This document shows positions 11,016 through 22,489 of a DNA stretch of 64,000 bases, one piece after another (the stretch's first letter is position 1; every line of letters begins with the position of its first letter). Position numbers and translations under genes: made by a program. The notes under the pieces are model-generated. The model did not search any database and had not been told where the DNA came from. It worked only from the letters and a program-made list of their open reading frames with translations. This DNA comes from Leguminivora glycinivorella (Eukaryota > Arthropoda > Insecta > Lepidoptera > Tortricidae), in contig NC_062996.1 of the NCBI RefSeq assembly GCF_023078275.1, positions 8,742,001 through 8,806,000 on the forward strand. The letters are read 5' to 3'.

Positions 11016-11946
11016 TCGCGCTGACTATCTCTCAATTAACAGGGAACTGCAGGCTTATGATTGGTCCGTGATTTTAAACCTGGGTGACGTCGAAGAGGCG
11101 GTAAGTTATTTTTACAAGATTATCTATGAGTTGCGTGACAAATATGTGCCTAAAAAAAGTTGTACTAATGCTAATTATCCCCATTGGTTTAGTCGCGAGC
11201 TTATACGCACTATCAAAGAGAAGTATAAGTATTTTAAAAAGTTTAAGACCTACAATAATCTTTCAGATAAGTACACTTTTGAATTGCTTAGAGATAGAGT
11301 TAAGTCACTCGAGCAAGAATGCTATTCTAATTATATAAATCATGTTGAAGACTCTCTTAAAAGTAATCCGCGCTATTTTTGGTCTTTCTTGAAAAATAAT
11401 AGTAAAGGCTCATCTTTTCCGGCTTCAATGACTTACTCAGGCTGTACCTCGGACACTGGCGAAGGCATTTGTAATTTATTTAGCGATTATTTTCAATCTA
11501 TTTTCCTAACTAATAATGCTCCATCGAATTCTCTTTCTCTAGACGAGCCATCGACTTCTGTTAATGCTGATATAGCGTCTATTGAGGTCCAGTCCGACCA
11601 AATTATGAAACTACTTAAAAATCTTGACCTTAGTAAATCCGCTGGGCCGGACCATCTTCCTGCTGTTTTCCTCGTGAATTGCTCTGAAAGCATCTCGCAC
11701 CCGCTAGCTATACTTTTTAATAGATCTCTTTCGGAGGGAGTCATGCCACGTTTATGGAAATCTGCCTTTGTTTCACCCATTCATAAAAAAGGGAGTAGAA
11801 GTAATATTGTTAATTACCGACCGATATCTAAGTTATGCCTCGTAGCAAAGATACTAGAGCGAGTGGTTTACAATCAAGTGTATGCTTCCCTTAAACATGT
11901 ATTCTGTCCTTATCAGCACGGTTTTCTTAAAAAAAAAATCCATTGA
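10963..11946 (+). pseudogene. LINE 2 linker and N-terminal RT domain
   Basis: Effective coding runs from about 11010 to 11935. Contains KSAGPDHLPAVFL, the SAFVSPIHKKGSRSNI block and VNYRPISKLCLVAKILE (RT motifs 0-2). It terminates in GFLKKKIH because a run of ten A (11929-11938) shifts the frame; nine A would read GFLKKKSIDSNL into the next segment. The homopolymer makes a sequencing error as likely as a true mutation. Confidence 0.88.
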
Positions 11947-13114
11947 TTCGAACCTTATTTTATTTAATGATTACTTGTCACTTCAATTGGATAAAGGAGA
12001 TCAAGTCGATGCTGTGTACACAGACTATAGTAAGGCGTTTGATCGCATAGATCATTTTCTACTTCTAGATAAACTTTTATCAGTAGGTATAAGAGGAGAC
12101 CTCTTCCGATGGTTTTCCTCCTACGTATTGAACAGGTCTCAAGCGGTTGTCCTGAACGGATTTTCATCACCTTGGGTGGAAATCCCCTCAGGAGTGCCTC
12201 AAGGATCTCTACTCGGGCCATTATTATTCATTATTTTTATCAGTGATATTTCGCAATGCTTCAAACATTCAAATATTCTCTTATTCGCCGATGACATGAA
12301 GGTCTTCCGGGTAGTCAATAACTCTCTGGACTCTACTTATCTCCAGGAAGATCTCCATAGACTAGATCAATACTGCGTTAACAATAAATTAGATTTAAAT
12401 GTGTCCAAATGTTTTGCTATTTCCTTTACTCGTAAGCGCAATGTCTTTAACTCCAACTATTTTTTAAAGGGTGAACTTATTTCTAAATGCAATGAAATAA
12501 GGGACTTGGGTGTCATAATGGATAAGTTGCTCTTCGATCGGCACGTAGACTCGATTGTAAACAAAGCTTTCAAAGTGCTTGGTTTCATTATAAGATCGTG
12601 TAAAAACCTTAAAAGACTAAAATCAATCAAAATTATCTACTGCGCATTTGTAAGGAGTCATCTTGAATACGCGTCTCAGGTTTGGAACCCGTGTTATGAT
12701 ATTTATATTTCTAAAATCGAAAGAATTCAAAAAAAGTTTATTCGCTTTCTAGGTTTTAAATTTAAACTTCCAAAACTAAGTTACACTGAACATTGTGCCA
12801 AACTTCACTTGCTACCTCTTTACGTCCGGCGCAATATCTCTGACGTAATCTACGTTATGAAAATTGCTCAAAACTATGTTGACTGTCCGGATCTCCTGTC
12901 AAGCTTGAAGTTCTCAGTCCCCTCACGCCTTTCGTCTCGCGCTAAACGAACGTTTCATATCCCCTACGCTAACACTAACTTTAGGAAGAACTCCTTTATT
13001 ATAAGAGCCACTAAGTCTTTCAATCAAATTGGTAAGAATCGAGACCTCATCGATCTGTTCTGTGACAGTTTTGCATCAGTACGCACACTACTGACCCACT
13101 TCTCCCACTGTTAA
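11882..13114 (+). pseudogene. LINE 2 RT catalytic and C-terminal part
   Basis: Effective coding from about 11936 to the stop at 13112-13114. RT catalytic block VYTDYSKAFDRIDHFLL, GVPQGSLLGPLLFIIFI, then LFADDMKVFR with both aspartates, followed by thumb motifs FVRSHLEYASQVWNP and RIQKKFIRFLGF. The C-terminus SVRTLLTHFSHC is complete. Catalytically intact in residues, but separated from the upstream parts by two frameshifts. Confidence 0.9.
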
Positions 13115-13744
13115 TTCTCAAATAACACATAAATTTTTTTTTTCCTTTTTCTCTTATTCTCTTAAGTATTGTTTGTTTTCAATCATTGCTCAAACTCATT
13201 ACTGCTGTAGGTACTTTAAATACTGATATTACTGATACATATGTAGTAAGCTACTAGATCTTCAAATATATTTCAAAATTTTCTGTAACTTTGCACGCAT
13301 GTACTTTGCCCAGTTTCTATCTGTGGAAACTTGTTATTGGCTCATTGTTTTTATGTTATAAGCCTTATTGTAACTTTAGCTGTAAGTTTTCCTAACAAAT
13401 AAAATAAAATAAAAATAAAGAATGTCCTATAATATTTATTTATTTATATTATTTTTTTTCCCGGATAAAAGAATGATAGACTTTTTTGATCTCCCTTATA
13501 AATACTCCCTCATCCCTTAAACATCGATTCAATGCAACTTCAAAAAGCTACTGATAGCTTTGTAAGTATCTAAAGGAAAATAAAATAGAAAATAATGGCA
13601 AAACGGTGAGTTTTCCTTATAGACTAAGAGTTAGGTTTGGAAAATAGTGTGTCTGTATGTCACTTTGTACAACATACAACAAATTTACACAAAATATCAC
13701 TATACACGACAAATGTCATTTAGAAACGAATACTGACATCATTT

Positions 13745-13882
13745 GTGAGTGTGTTTAGTAAAATGTCCCACTTTGTTGGTTACCATTAAGGCGAAATTTA
13801 CTTGTATCTTTATATGAATAAACTGGCAAAGCGGCTTTATAGCAATCGACAAAGTGGGACCTTTTGCCGTGCACACTCACAT
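13745..13882. mobile_element. MITE with GTGAGTGTG termini
   Basis: Left end GTGAGTGTG then AAAATGTCCCACTTTGT; the right end is the reverse complement (ACAAAGTGGGACCTTTTGCCG to CACACTCAC, mismatched in places). About 138 bases, no ORF. A mariner-type non-autonomous element is plausible but not shown. Confidence 0.65.
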
Positions 13883-14036
13883 TTGTAGGGTACGTTTTTA
13901 GAGTTCCGTATCAAAAAGGTACAAAAGGAAACCTTATGGTGAGACTCTGTCCGTCTGTCTGTCCGTCTGTCAGATTACTTAATCTCGAGAACTACTTATG
14001 CTATCGATTTTTGGAATAGTTATTTAATTAAGCTGG

Positions 14037-14258
14037 TGTTACATTCGAAAATTGCAGAATGCTTCATACAAACTCCCCCCCCCCCCGTTTTAGGATAGTG
14101 GGGGGTTAGAAAGAGACAAAAAATAGTCTATATCACTATCCATCCCTTCGACTATCTCCATTTAAAAAAATGACGTCAATTCGTCGCTCCGTTTTTCCGT
14201 GAAAGTCGGACAAACAAACAGACACACACTTTCCCACTAATTATATTAGTATGAATCA
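14037..14258. repeat. CTAG-ended dispersed repeat, copy 1 (reversed)
   Basis: Carries the family core seen seven times in the window: AGAGACAAAAAATAG, CTATCTCCA, TCGTCGCTCCGTTT, GGACAAACAAACAGACACAC, ATTATATTAGTATG. This copy lacks the terminal CTAG and has a run of C at about 14079. In full copies the other end is GCGGGCAAAAGCTAG followed by T, which recalls Helitron 3' ends, but no typical terminal hairpin is seen. Confidence 0.6.
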
Positions 14259-14390
14259 CAAGTTTGTTTATGATATCGGAAGCCAACGATCATAATAATT
14301 GTAAGTAATCACCTTCACTTATGGAGATGGATAACAACTGAAGGGCTTCAGTCGCGTTGCCAACACTTAAGATGTAGGTAGTACGCCTTG

Positions 14391-14545
14391 AAATAAAACT
14401 ATGGAAACGGATTAAATCGCGTATAATGAGTTTAAAATTCATCCCGACGTTTCGAACACTTAACAGCGTTCGTGGTCAACGGGTGACTGAGGAAAAATTA
14501 CAATGTGCAAAAGCTACCCACATACAAGAAATATTAACGAACCAT
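14391..14545. mobile_element. Penelope-like element terminal fragment
   Basis: Starts GAAATAAAACTATGG plus AATCGCGTATAATG and continues to GACGTTTCGAACAC and CAGCGTTCGTGGTCAAC. The first half is the palindrome arm of 2443-2567; the second half recurs at 56621-56700. I infer the terminal repeat region of a Penelope-like retroelement; no RT remains here. Confidence 0.5.
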
Positions 14546-14570
14546 GACCATAAATGCCTGCTACGCCGCT

Positions 14571-15319
14571 AAATATTGGGGACACCTTACACAGATCAAC
14601 CTAGCCCCCAAACTAAGCATAGCTTGTACCATGGGTGCTAAGCGACGATAAATGAAAATGAAATGAAAATGAAATATTTATTTTTCAAGTAGGCATATTA
14701 CAATGCGCATATGAACGTCAAATAAAGCTACGCCGGCTCTAACCCTACGCCTCAGCCTCGAGAAGATTTCAGTCCCCCCTCAGTTGGGAGGGGGGTATCC
14801 ACTATGGGACCGGCAAGAAACTCGGCGGGCAACTTCTTTTCAAAACATTACATCTTATAATTAACATGCATTAAATAACAACATACAATTTAACATGCAA
14901 AAGTATTCATCAAAGAATATGAACAGACTAGGTACTCTATGGAAATCAATTTCAATAAATTATATTATTGCTTAATAATACGTCGTTCTTCTTCAGAGAA
15001 AACATATCAAATTGTCATAGAAGAAAAAGATAATATGAATCTCAATATCATTAAATATGTAATTTACCTACACAACATAAAATATAAAATATTTGATGTG
15101 CTTTCTTATCTGAACTGTGTCCTCTATACATAATTATACATTCTATACAGATATACATACTTAAATAGATAAATACATACTTATATACATAGAAAACATC
15201 CATGGACTCATACACAAATATCTGTGCTCATCACACAAATAAATACCTTTACCGGTATTCGAACCCAGGACCGCGGCTTAGCAGGCAGGGTCACTACCGA
15301 CTGAGCCAGACCGATCGTC
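14571..15319 (-). mobile_element. SINE A copy, split by a LINE tail
   Basis: tRNA-derived SINE with B box GGTTCGAATACC and A box TGGCTCAGTCGG near 15315, reading leftwards to a tail at 14571. The body is interrupted between about 14650 and 15145. SINE A recurs at least seven times in the window; consensus parts are the pol III boxes, GAGCACAGATATTTGT, GAGTCATGGATGTTTTC, AGCACCCATAGTACAAGC and an (ATTT)n tail. Confidence 0.8.
14650..15145 (-). mobile_element. LINE 3'-end fragment inserted in SINE A
   Basis: Begins at the right-hand side and ends in ATATTTCATTTTCATTTCAT on the minus strand, a LINE-like simple tail. The 140 bases next to the tail (GGCATATTACAATGCGC, CTACGCCGGCTC, CAGTTGGGAGGGGGG) are almost identical at 38697-38843, which also sits in a SINE A copy. 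Confidence 0.65.
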
Positions 15320-15889
15320 AAGAATGTCCCATAAAATAAAAAAAATTCAGAACCAGCTCTCGGCCTAATCCAAGGAATAATATTCCTTGGATTAAAAAAA
15401 AGGTAATATTATTACCTTTTACATTACCCCACATTTTACGAGGAACGTGACCTAATAAAAATATTACAATGCAAGTATAACAAACACGTGGTAAGCACAC
15501 ATTGGATAATAAACTGGCCGAGTGCGTGCATCTGTAAAGAAAATAAGTTTAATAAATTTTTGCAGTACATGATGTTTTTTTTACGAAAAAGATTTTAGTT
15601 TTGATCGTAATTTGACAAAAATGTTCCGAAAGGCAATATCGGTAAGGGTAATTCCGAAAGTCATCTAATTATTCCCCTTTCGGAATTTCCAGAGCATTTC
15701 TGTGATTTCTGTCATTCGGAATTACCCCTATCATATTTTCTTTTATATTTATACAAATAATAACCTAATCTTTAACTTAAAACTCTTATAAAGTCATTTT
15801 CAGAATTTGGGACAGGATTAGCGAAAGTTGTTAACAAAAATTAACTGGCTGTTAGTTTTGTGACGACAATTAAGTACCTACTAGTGTTT

Positions 15890-16520
15890 TTATAGTAAAG
15901 GAAAAAATGGAAAAATTTACGCTTCCAGCGGGACTTGAACCCGCATCCTTTTTGCAACTCGTGCAATGCTCTTAACCAATTGAGCTACGGAAGCCACGCC
16001 GGACTTCGCAAATCTCTCCATGCCTTTCCTTTTGTACACACGTCTTGGGGTGACGTCTAGCGCCATCTACCGACAGACTATTACATCTTGTAACGGCACT
16101 GGAGTCTCAAGTCATATTGAGAATTTACCAGTAACAATGTGCTAACCCATACTAAATTAATTTTTATTAAGCAGAAACGTCTGCTAACGATTCTAAACAT
16201 TTTTATAGTAAAGGAAAAAATGGAAAAATTTACGCTTCCGGCGGGACTTGAACCCGCATCCTTTTTGCAATCCGTGCAATGCTCTTAACCAATTGAGCTA
16301 CAGAAGCCACGAAGACGATGAAGACGTGTGTACAAAAGGAAAGGCATGGAGAGATCTGCGAAGTCCGGCGTGGCTTCCGTTGGTTAAGAGCATTGCACGG
16401 ATTGCAAAAAGGATGCGGGTTCAAGTCCCGCCGGAAGCGTAAAATTTTCCATTTTTTCCTTTACTATACAAATGTTTAGAATCGTTAGCAGACGTTTCTG
16501 CTTAATAAAAATTAATTTAC
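15890..16520. mobile_element. tRNA-derived SINE copies, one direct and one foldback pair
   Basis: Three tRNA-like cores: 15921-15994 (minus), 16234-16307 (minus), 16373-16438 (plus, missing eight bases of the D arm). Acceptor GCTTCCG pairs with CGGAAGC and the T arm GCGGG-TTCAAGT-CCCGC is good, but the anticodon stem-loop TTGCACGGATTGCAA leaves C at position 33, so these are not ordinary tRNA genes. All are flanked by TATAGTAAAGGAAAAAATGG. The last two face each other across a 60-base loop, forming a 110-base hairpin. Confidence 0.65.
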
Positions 16521-16659
16521 CTACTAGTGTATTTACTTCAATAATTATAATATTTATATCATCGAAACTAAACTCCAAATATATTAAAGGATGTTTAATG
16601 ATTCGCATTTACAATCAATATTGATATGTAAAATAATTTGTAAATACTTTATTAGATTT

Positions 16660-17180
16660 TTTTTTTATATACTACGTCGGTGGCAAACAAGTATACGGTC
16701 CGCCTGATGTAAAGCGGTCACCGTAACCTATGGACGCCTGCAACTCAAACAATGTCACATGCGCGTTGCCATCCCATTAGAAACTTGTACACTCCCTTTT
16801 GCACTCCCTTGCTTCGGCAGTACATATACTAAAATTGGAACTCCCTTTTGCTGTGTTAAGTACATAGCAAAAAGGAGTGTACAAGTTCCAAGGAGGGTTC
16901 GGGTTGCCGACGACTCAAAGGACAATAGACGGAACAAGTTAGTTTCGTAAGTCCTCCCGTCATCAGCACACCGCACCCTCGTTGAGCTCTGGCAGCCTTA
17001 CTCACCGGCAGGAACACAACACTATGAGTAGGGTCTAGTGCTATTTGGCTGCGGTCTTCTGTAAGGCGGAGGTACTACCCCAGTTGGGCTCTGCTCTAGA
17101 TTCGAGCGAGACGATATCCGCTGTGCTGTGCCCTACCACACAAAGCTGAATATCATTCGCTATGCCCTACCTCCTACAAT
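16660..17180. repeat. dispersed repeat with mirrored core
   Basis: Starts CTACGTCGGTGGCAAACAAG and ends near CTACCACACAAAGC, wording I know as a common lepidopteran interspersed repeat. Inside, ACTTGTACACTCCCTTTTG is mirrored around 16870-16885. No ORF of interest. Confidence 0.55.
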
Positions 17181-17245
17181 TTTTCTTTTACCTATATAAT
17201 TAATACATGATATATATAGTGTTTATGTTAATGTCAAGTGTATAA

Positions 17246-17360
17246 AAGCGCTGGTGGCCTAGCGGTAAGAGCGAGCGAGTTTTTCTGAACTTATTTTTGA
17301 AATGTCCTTTGATATTTGCCAGTCGTTTTTCGGTGAAGGAAAACATCGTGAGATAACGCA
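17246..17360 (+). mobile_element. deleted tRNA-derived SINE
   Basis: A box region GCTGGTGGCCTAGCGGTAAG is followed directly by the SINE body (GAGTTTTTCTGAACTT, TCGGTGAAGGAAAACATCG). The segment that should carry the anticodon arm and B box is missing, so the internal promoter is dead. Confidence 0.65.
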
Positions 17361-17411
17361 AAGACGAAAAAGCAAAAACATATATTTCATACTTTTCGTT
17401 ATACTTACATA

Positions 17412-17560
17412 AAATTCGTCACTACTTTGAAAAAATCTCGTATCTCACGCTGCTCCTCAAAGTTAAAACGCAGTAAGTCTATATGGATTCCATACATACT
17501 TACTACAATTTTCTTTTCCTTGACAGACGAAGATACAAGTTTTTTTAAAAGTAGTGACAA
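17412..17560. mobile_element. MITE with GTCACTACTTT termini, copy 1
   Basis: GTCACTACTTTGAAAAAA at the left is mirrored by TTTTTTTAAAAGTAGTGAC at the right. The interior (GTTAAAACGCAGTAAGTC, CATACATACTTACTAC) is nearly identical to 20169-20304. No ORF. Confidence 0.75.
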
Positions 17561-17733
17561 ATTGAAACTTTGCTGGCTATTAAACACAAAGTAAGTAATC
17601 ATAATTATGATAAAATCACTTTTAATACGCAGGTAGTTAAGTCTAACAGTACCAAAATAATTAATCAATAAAATTAACATGTGTATTACACAGACAAAGA
17701 AATTAATAATAATATACCTATCCAATAAAATAA

Positions 17734-17910
17734 ATATTCCAAAAAGGCCAGGTCAGAAGTACTCGAAACCGACAAGCGTGTATGAGAAACGTTATGAAAG
17801 TGTGTGAAGCGAAAGTGATTTGTCAGGATCTTAATAAATGGAAATACGTGATCTCTGCCTACCCCTTTGGGAAACAGGCGTGATTGTATGCATGTATGTA
17901 TGTATGTACC
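17734..17910 (+). mobile_element. RTE-like LINE C-terminus with (TGTA)n tail
   Basis: The frame from 17734 reads IFQKGQVRSTRNRQACMRNV through KVICQDLNKW to AYPFGKQA and a stop at 17881-17883, then GATTGTATGCATGTATGTATG. The same C-terminus lies on the minus strand at 46140-46395. The R-W/K-W endings of RTE-like LINE proteins resemble it. The 3' end (CTCTGCCTACCCCTTTGGG onward) is shared with SINE C. Confidence 0.65.
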
Positions 17911-18377
17911 TATCCATCTGTTAATTGTCTGTAAACCTACCTCAAGTAAAATGGACATTGGACACTTCAGCTCATCGTTCAAAGCTAATGTCATGCTTAG
18001 CTCAGCAGAAACGCGTCCCTAACTAGACAATACTTCCCCCCTTTCCCCCTTTCCCCTTTTTCACCCCTATTCTGCCACACCGTTAACCTACAAGTTAAAA
18101 ATACCCCTTTGAGTCAATAAGGCAGCCAGCCGAACGAGCGATCAAAGGAATGGACGTTCTGAGGCGCAGATGACCATCCTTTGATCGTCTGCTATGAATT
18201 TTCGCTCTAAAAAAGCGCGCCTCTCGGCCTATATCGATTGGGTTACGGGCGCGGAAAAATTAGGTGTTTTAAAATCTGTTTTTAAACGGGTTAGTTCTAT
18301 TTTTGCAGTAGGCTGAAAATAGTAAATTACTATACAAGTGCGGAAAAGAGGAAATTGCAGAGAGAGAGGTTAGAGAC

Positions 18378-19063
18378 TGGCATTTTTAGAATTTGGGACC
18401 CCCCAATTAGCGCAAGTTGTTAAATAAAATTAACTCATTGTCAGTTTAGTGACCATAATTAAGCATGAAATTTCTATAAAAATATTGTTTTTGTATTAAT
18501 CAGCTAAACTTTAAGCGATAATCTATCTACATTCAGAATGTGAAAAAAGTAAAATAATCGATGGAATCAGGCGTTACTTTGAAATCCATGTTAATCATAA
18601 ACTAGAACTTTCCTTTGCTAATTGGCGAATAGATAACGCGCAAGTCAATCAGTGCTAACCTGTTATAATTACTTGCGTATATTTTACATGCAATTAATTT
18701 TCCCACCCTCCCACCGCAAAAATAAAAATAAATACGCAAATAAATATAACAAACCACCACCAAAAATACAAAACTCGACACGTGTTTCGCCTCTACGAGG
18801 CATCCTCAGGAGCTGATGTTGACGGTCCGAAGTCCCGCAACCGATTGCATGTAAAAAATACGCAAGTAATTATAACAGGTTAGCACTGATTGACTTGCGC
18901 GTTATCTATTCACGGATTAGCAAAGGAAAGTTCTAGTTTATGGTGAAAAAAGTAAATTTTTAGACAGATTTTATTCTTAATTGTCGTCACAAAACTGACA
19001 GCGAGTTAATTTTTGTTAACGACTTACGCTAATTGGGGGGTCCCAAATTCTGAAAATGACCAG
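18378..19063. mobile_element. nested foldback element
   Basis: Outer arms: AGAATTTGGGACCCCCCAAT (18390) against ATTGGGGGGTCCCAAATTCT (19034). Inner arms of about 100 bases: 18595-18695 against 18838-18945 (ACTAGAACTTTCCTTTGC and partner). The loop carries CGTGTTTCGCCTCTACGAGG, which resembles Penelope-type terminal sequence. A lone outer arm sits at about 15795-15890. Confidence 0.7.
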
Positions 19064-19088
19064 ACATCAAAATACGCTCCCCAAATAT

Positions 19089-19345
19089 TACATACATACA
19101 TGTATACAACCACGCCTATATCCCATATAGGGGGCAGAGCACATGAAACTACTCAAGTTTCATTCCCTCTCTTGGCAAATAAGGGATTGAAAGAAATCCA
19201 AATTGTGACATTGCAGTGATAGGTTGCCAACTTCTCGCTACGCTACAATTTAACTCATATCCCTTAGTCGACTTCTTCGACACCCACGGGAAGAAAGAGG
19301 GTGGTGAAATTCTTAACCCGTCACCACATGGGGCAAATAAATTAA
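19089..19345 (-). mobile_element. SINE C copy 1
   Basis: Minus-strand copy of a 250-base repeat also at 33710-33840 (partial), 39241-39500, 48388-48627, 59311-59400 (partial) and 62229-62475. Landmarks: GTGACGGGTTAAGAATTTC, CCGTGGGTGTC, CAACCTGTCACTGCAATG, GTGCTCTGCCTACCCC, then (TGTA)n. Here the tail is ACATACATACATGT. No pol III boxes stand out. Confidence 0.7.
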
Positions 19346-19349
19346 TAAA

Positions 19350-19612
19350 TAATAATAAATAAATAAATATTATAAGGACATTCTTACACAGATTGACTGA
19401 GGCCCACGGTAAGCTCAAGAAGGCTTGTGTTGTGGGTACTCAGACAACGATATATATAATATATAAATACTTATATACATAGAAAACATCCATGACTCAG
19501 GAACAAATATCTGTGCTCATCACACAAATAAATGCCCTTACCGGGATTCGAACCCGGGACCGTGGCGTAGCAGGCAGGGTCACTACCGGCTGCGCCAGAC
19601 CGGGCGTCAAAA
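19350..19612 (-). mobile_element. SINE A copy
   Basis: Intact minus-strand copy: A box with TGGCGCAGCCGG, B box GGTTCGAATCCC near 19550, tail ATTTATTTATTATT at the left. It belongs to a subtype with GGGTACTCAGACAACGATA and AAGCCTTCTTGAGC in the 3' half. Confidence 0.85.
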
Positions 19613-20168
19613 ATACAATTTAAAGTACTTACCTATATTAAACTTTGGTTTAATACATAAGTTCCTACATTAGGGCTACAAGACAGACAGACTCATACCG
19701 GTATCAAAACCAGCTCCCGAATATTATATTTCTTTAAATTCATCTTTGAAGCGTTTCGCTTTATTTCATACTCACTTTGCTATAACCTCGTTGATTACTG
19801 ACTCAATAAATATACGCTTCATGCCTCCGTAGCGTAAAAATAAAATTTATTAAGTTACGCGCATTTGCCACCCGGCGTGGTACCACCGTGGTACGCCGGG
19901 AATTAGGTTTTCCGCAGGGGCCGCTCACTCCGCGATTCTATCGCCGCGCTACAAATACCTAAGAATTGAGAATGGCGGCATTTTGTGAACATCAAAGGAG
20001 TGAGCCTTCTGTACTTGTACTATTATATATGTGGTTTCCGACAGTTCCGACCAATATGACCTTAGCCAGGCGCAGATCCAGGGGTAGGAGGGGACGTGGG
20101 TCAAGAAAGTACCAATTTGTAACCGATAAATAGAGGTGTGTGTCCGCTTTGACAACTAATCCCAAGAT

Positions 20169-20304
20169 ATATATCGTCACTACTTTTAAAAAATCTCGCT
20201 GTTTCTCAAAGTTAAAACGCAGTAAGTCTATATGCATTCCATACATACTTACTACAATTTTCTTTTCATTGACAGACAAGTTTTTTAAAAAGTAGTGACG
20301 ATAT
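20169..20304. mobile_element. MITE with GTCACTACTTT termini, copy 2
   Basis: Second copy of the 17412-17560 element with clean ends (TCGTCACTACTTTTAAA and TTTAAAAAGTAGTGACGA). Confidence 0.8.
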
Positions 20305-20397
20305 GATGTCTATACATAAATTAAATAATTAAACTGTGTCAGTTTTATCTACGCACATTTTTCTAGGCTTAGAATAGATTTAAAAGTGGAATATGTC

Positions 20398-20474
20398 TGC
20401 CTCGAGTGAGACTTGAACTCACGGATTCTTGATCTATACTCCAACGCTCTGCCAACTGAGCCACCAAGACTTCC
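20398..20474 (-). mobile_element. tRNA-like SINE head
   Basis: Reverse complement reads GTCTTGGTGGCTCAGTTGG (A box) and GAGTTCAAGTCTC (B box), with paired D and T arms but a poor anticodon stem. Best read as a SINE promoter region rather than a functional tRNA. Confidence 0.55.
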
Positions 20475-20799
20475 ACCAAGCCAGTGAAATTTCCCTCCAC
20501 TTAGGTCATTGGGACCTTTATAAGTTATCCAGGATGTCAGATACTTTTAGCGCGTTGTTTCATCCGTTTCTATTGATTCTGACTTTACTAAACAATAAGG
20601 TAATGGCGCCTATTAACGTGGTACTTAAGGAAGATTTCAAAAGATACCAAAAAATTAAGGGTATCAAAGCTCATTAACGACCACAAATATTTTTTTATGG
20701 AAGAGTATTTATTGAACTATTAGTTTTGAAGAGTTTTAGGATCATTTTAGTTTATTATATGTCATAAAATGATTATTGAAGCCAACATACCTAAATTTT

Positions 20800-22080
20800 C
20801 TATTACCGTGGTAATGAACAGGCTGCAGTTCTATTAACGCGAATTGAGATTTCATTACCGAGGGTATGAATGACAGTGTTTTTCTTCCATCGGTAAATAG
20901 AAACCCATCTCAAAATTCGGAGCTTAATACCGACGGTTGAATATACAAATTATGACAAATACATATACCTATACTTTCCTCCTTTATGAATACCCACAGA
21001 AGACTCAGTTTCACCTAAGAAATCTGTACTTACGGTACACTAAATGTCATATTTTGATACAAGACTAATATGTCGCTCGGTAATAGATACTTCTATAGGA
21101 ACCCATTACCGACCCAAACAAATATTGCATGGATCGGTAATAGATTCTTATATATTCTATTACCGAGGGTTATCTGATCGTACCATCGGTAATAGGCATA
21201 AATTGGAGTATTATAAAATCTAATTCCGACCCATGAAAACAAAGTCATACAGATGTATTTTCATTACAAATCAAAATAAAATATTGCAACCTTATATTAA
21301 AACCAAGTTTACATAACTGGTAAGTAAGCATCAGACTTTATGTCAATGTTTAAAAAAATTACAAATTAACGGTTTTCATAGAAACTACGAAATCAGTCAT
21401 GAAGTTTTTGCTAAAAATTAAGGTTTTGTTGAATAATTTTCATACCGCGTAAATAGTTCTTTGATAGCGTGAATAGATCAAGATTGAAACAACTGTAAGA
21501 CATTATATAACTGATCACATATACTTAAAATAAAGCAAAAAGAACTAATATCACTACTTTAACTATTACTGCGGTATACCACAGTAATAGAATCTACTCA
21601 CGAAATGGCGCCTTTCACCGCTGTTTTTTAATTTCCACTTTAAACACATTTCCAGGCTAAACAATACGTAAAAAGTACTCAGAAGACATGTAGAAAACTA
21701 TAAACAATAATTTGAAATGCATAACTTTCACCTGTTTGCCATAATTATTACGTAAACTACTAAATGAGATTGGAGTTCACTTAGGTTTAGCGTCACACGT
21801 CAGTATGACACAACCTCTTCTCGCGGCCCCGTGGCAAAAACTGTCAAATAGCGAGCGTCTTCTTTCATTCACACTCTCTATCGCCTATATGTGCGTTAGT
21901 CAACTAAACAGGCTTCCTTTGTGTGAGTAACTTTTTTTAAGAAATGGTCGGTTTGCCTATAAAATGCGTATTTGCAAATGCGGCGGTAATGGACGTCGAT
22001 TTCGATACCCGCGTTAATAGCCGCCGTTACCTTATATGCTCCAAGTTCATACCCCGAGACGGCGTGAAAATGTAATTTAT
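20800..22080. repeat. ATTACCG-rich unclassified segment
   Basis: Many copies of ATTACCGA, GGTAATAGA and TACCGAGGG on both strands, most dense at 20850-21240 and again at 21960-22050. A similar patch is at 39620-39720. No ORF, no clear ends. Confidence 0.35.
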
Positions 22081-22162
22081 TGGGTTACGCAGTTTTGGCG
22101 CCTGGAAAATTACTGGTATGTATGTAGGTATGTAAATGTCTGACGATAATATTTCTTTCATA

Positions 22163-22480
22163 GCTGAGCATTTCTTTCTTTTGCCATTTTTTTATTTTGA
22201 TGTTTTTAGGAAATTTTAGATCAATTGTACTCAAAATCACGAGTACTTTCAATCTCACTGGGAGACAAAAAGTGTCCCAGAATTTCCATACGTATTTGTT
22301 ACTTTCCTCTTTTGTTACCCCACACAACATGTATGTAAAATGGTAACAAAATAAGAAAAAATCGTATGGGACAATTTTTTTAACTACAAGGATTGAAGAA
22401 GCTATTCTGAGTAGAAATACCATAATTTTTTTCAAAATATCATATTTCATAAAAGTGGCGAAAAAAAAGAAATGCTCAGC
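22163..22480. mobile_element. MITE with GCTGAGCATTTCTTT termini, uninterrupted copy
   Basis: Ends GCTGAGCATTTCTTTC and GAAATGCTCAGC are inverted; the arms continue inward (CAAAATCACGAGTACTTTC, GGGACAATTTTTT). 318 bases. It is the intact relative of 54252-54700. Confidence 0.8.
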
Positions 22481-22489
22481 TACGAAATA

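Larger units (their letters stand above)
10212..13420 (+). mobile_element. second LINE (jockey superfamily), lacking ORF1
   Basis: Contains endonuclease and reverse transcriptase in three frames (0, then 1, then 2), followed by a 300-base 3' UTR ending AACAAATAAAATAAAATAAA at about 13400-13420. It begins close to the start of the endonuclease domain, so it is either 5' truncated or ORF1 is lost. Unlike the LINE at 4301-8825 in sequence, 3' end and RT box (FADDM), so it is a separate family. Confidence 0.85.

Noticed and set aside
14391..14545. Hammerhead ribozyme in Penelope-type terminal repeats
   Set aside because: GAAAC-like and GTC boxes are present but I could not find the CTGATGA core in proper order on either strand.
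15921..16438. Functional tRNA genes
   Set aside because: The anticodon loop lacks the invariant T at position 33, one copy has a deleted D arm, and all sit in repeated flanks: SINE heads.
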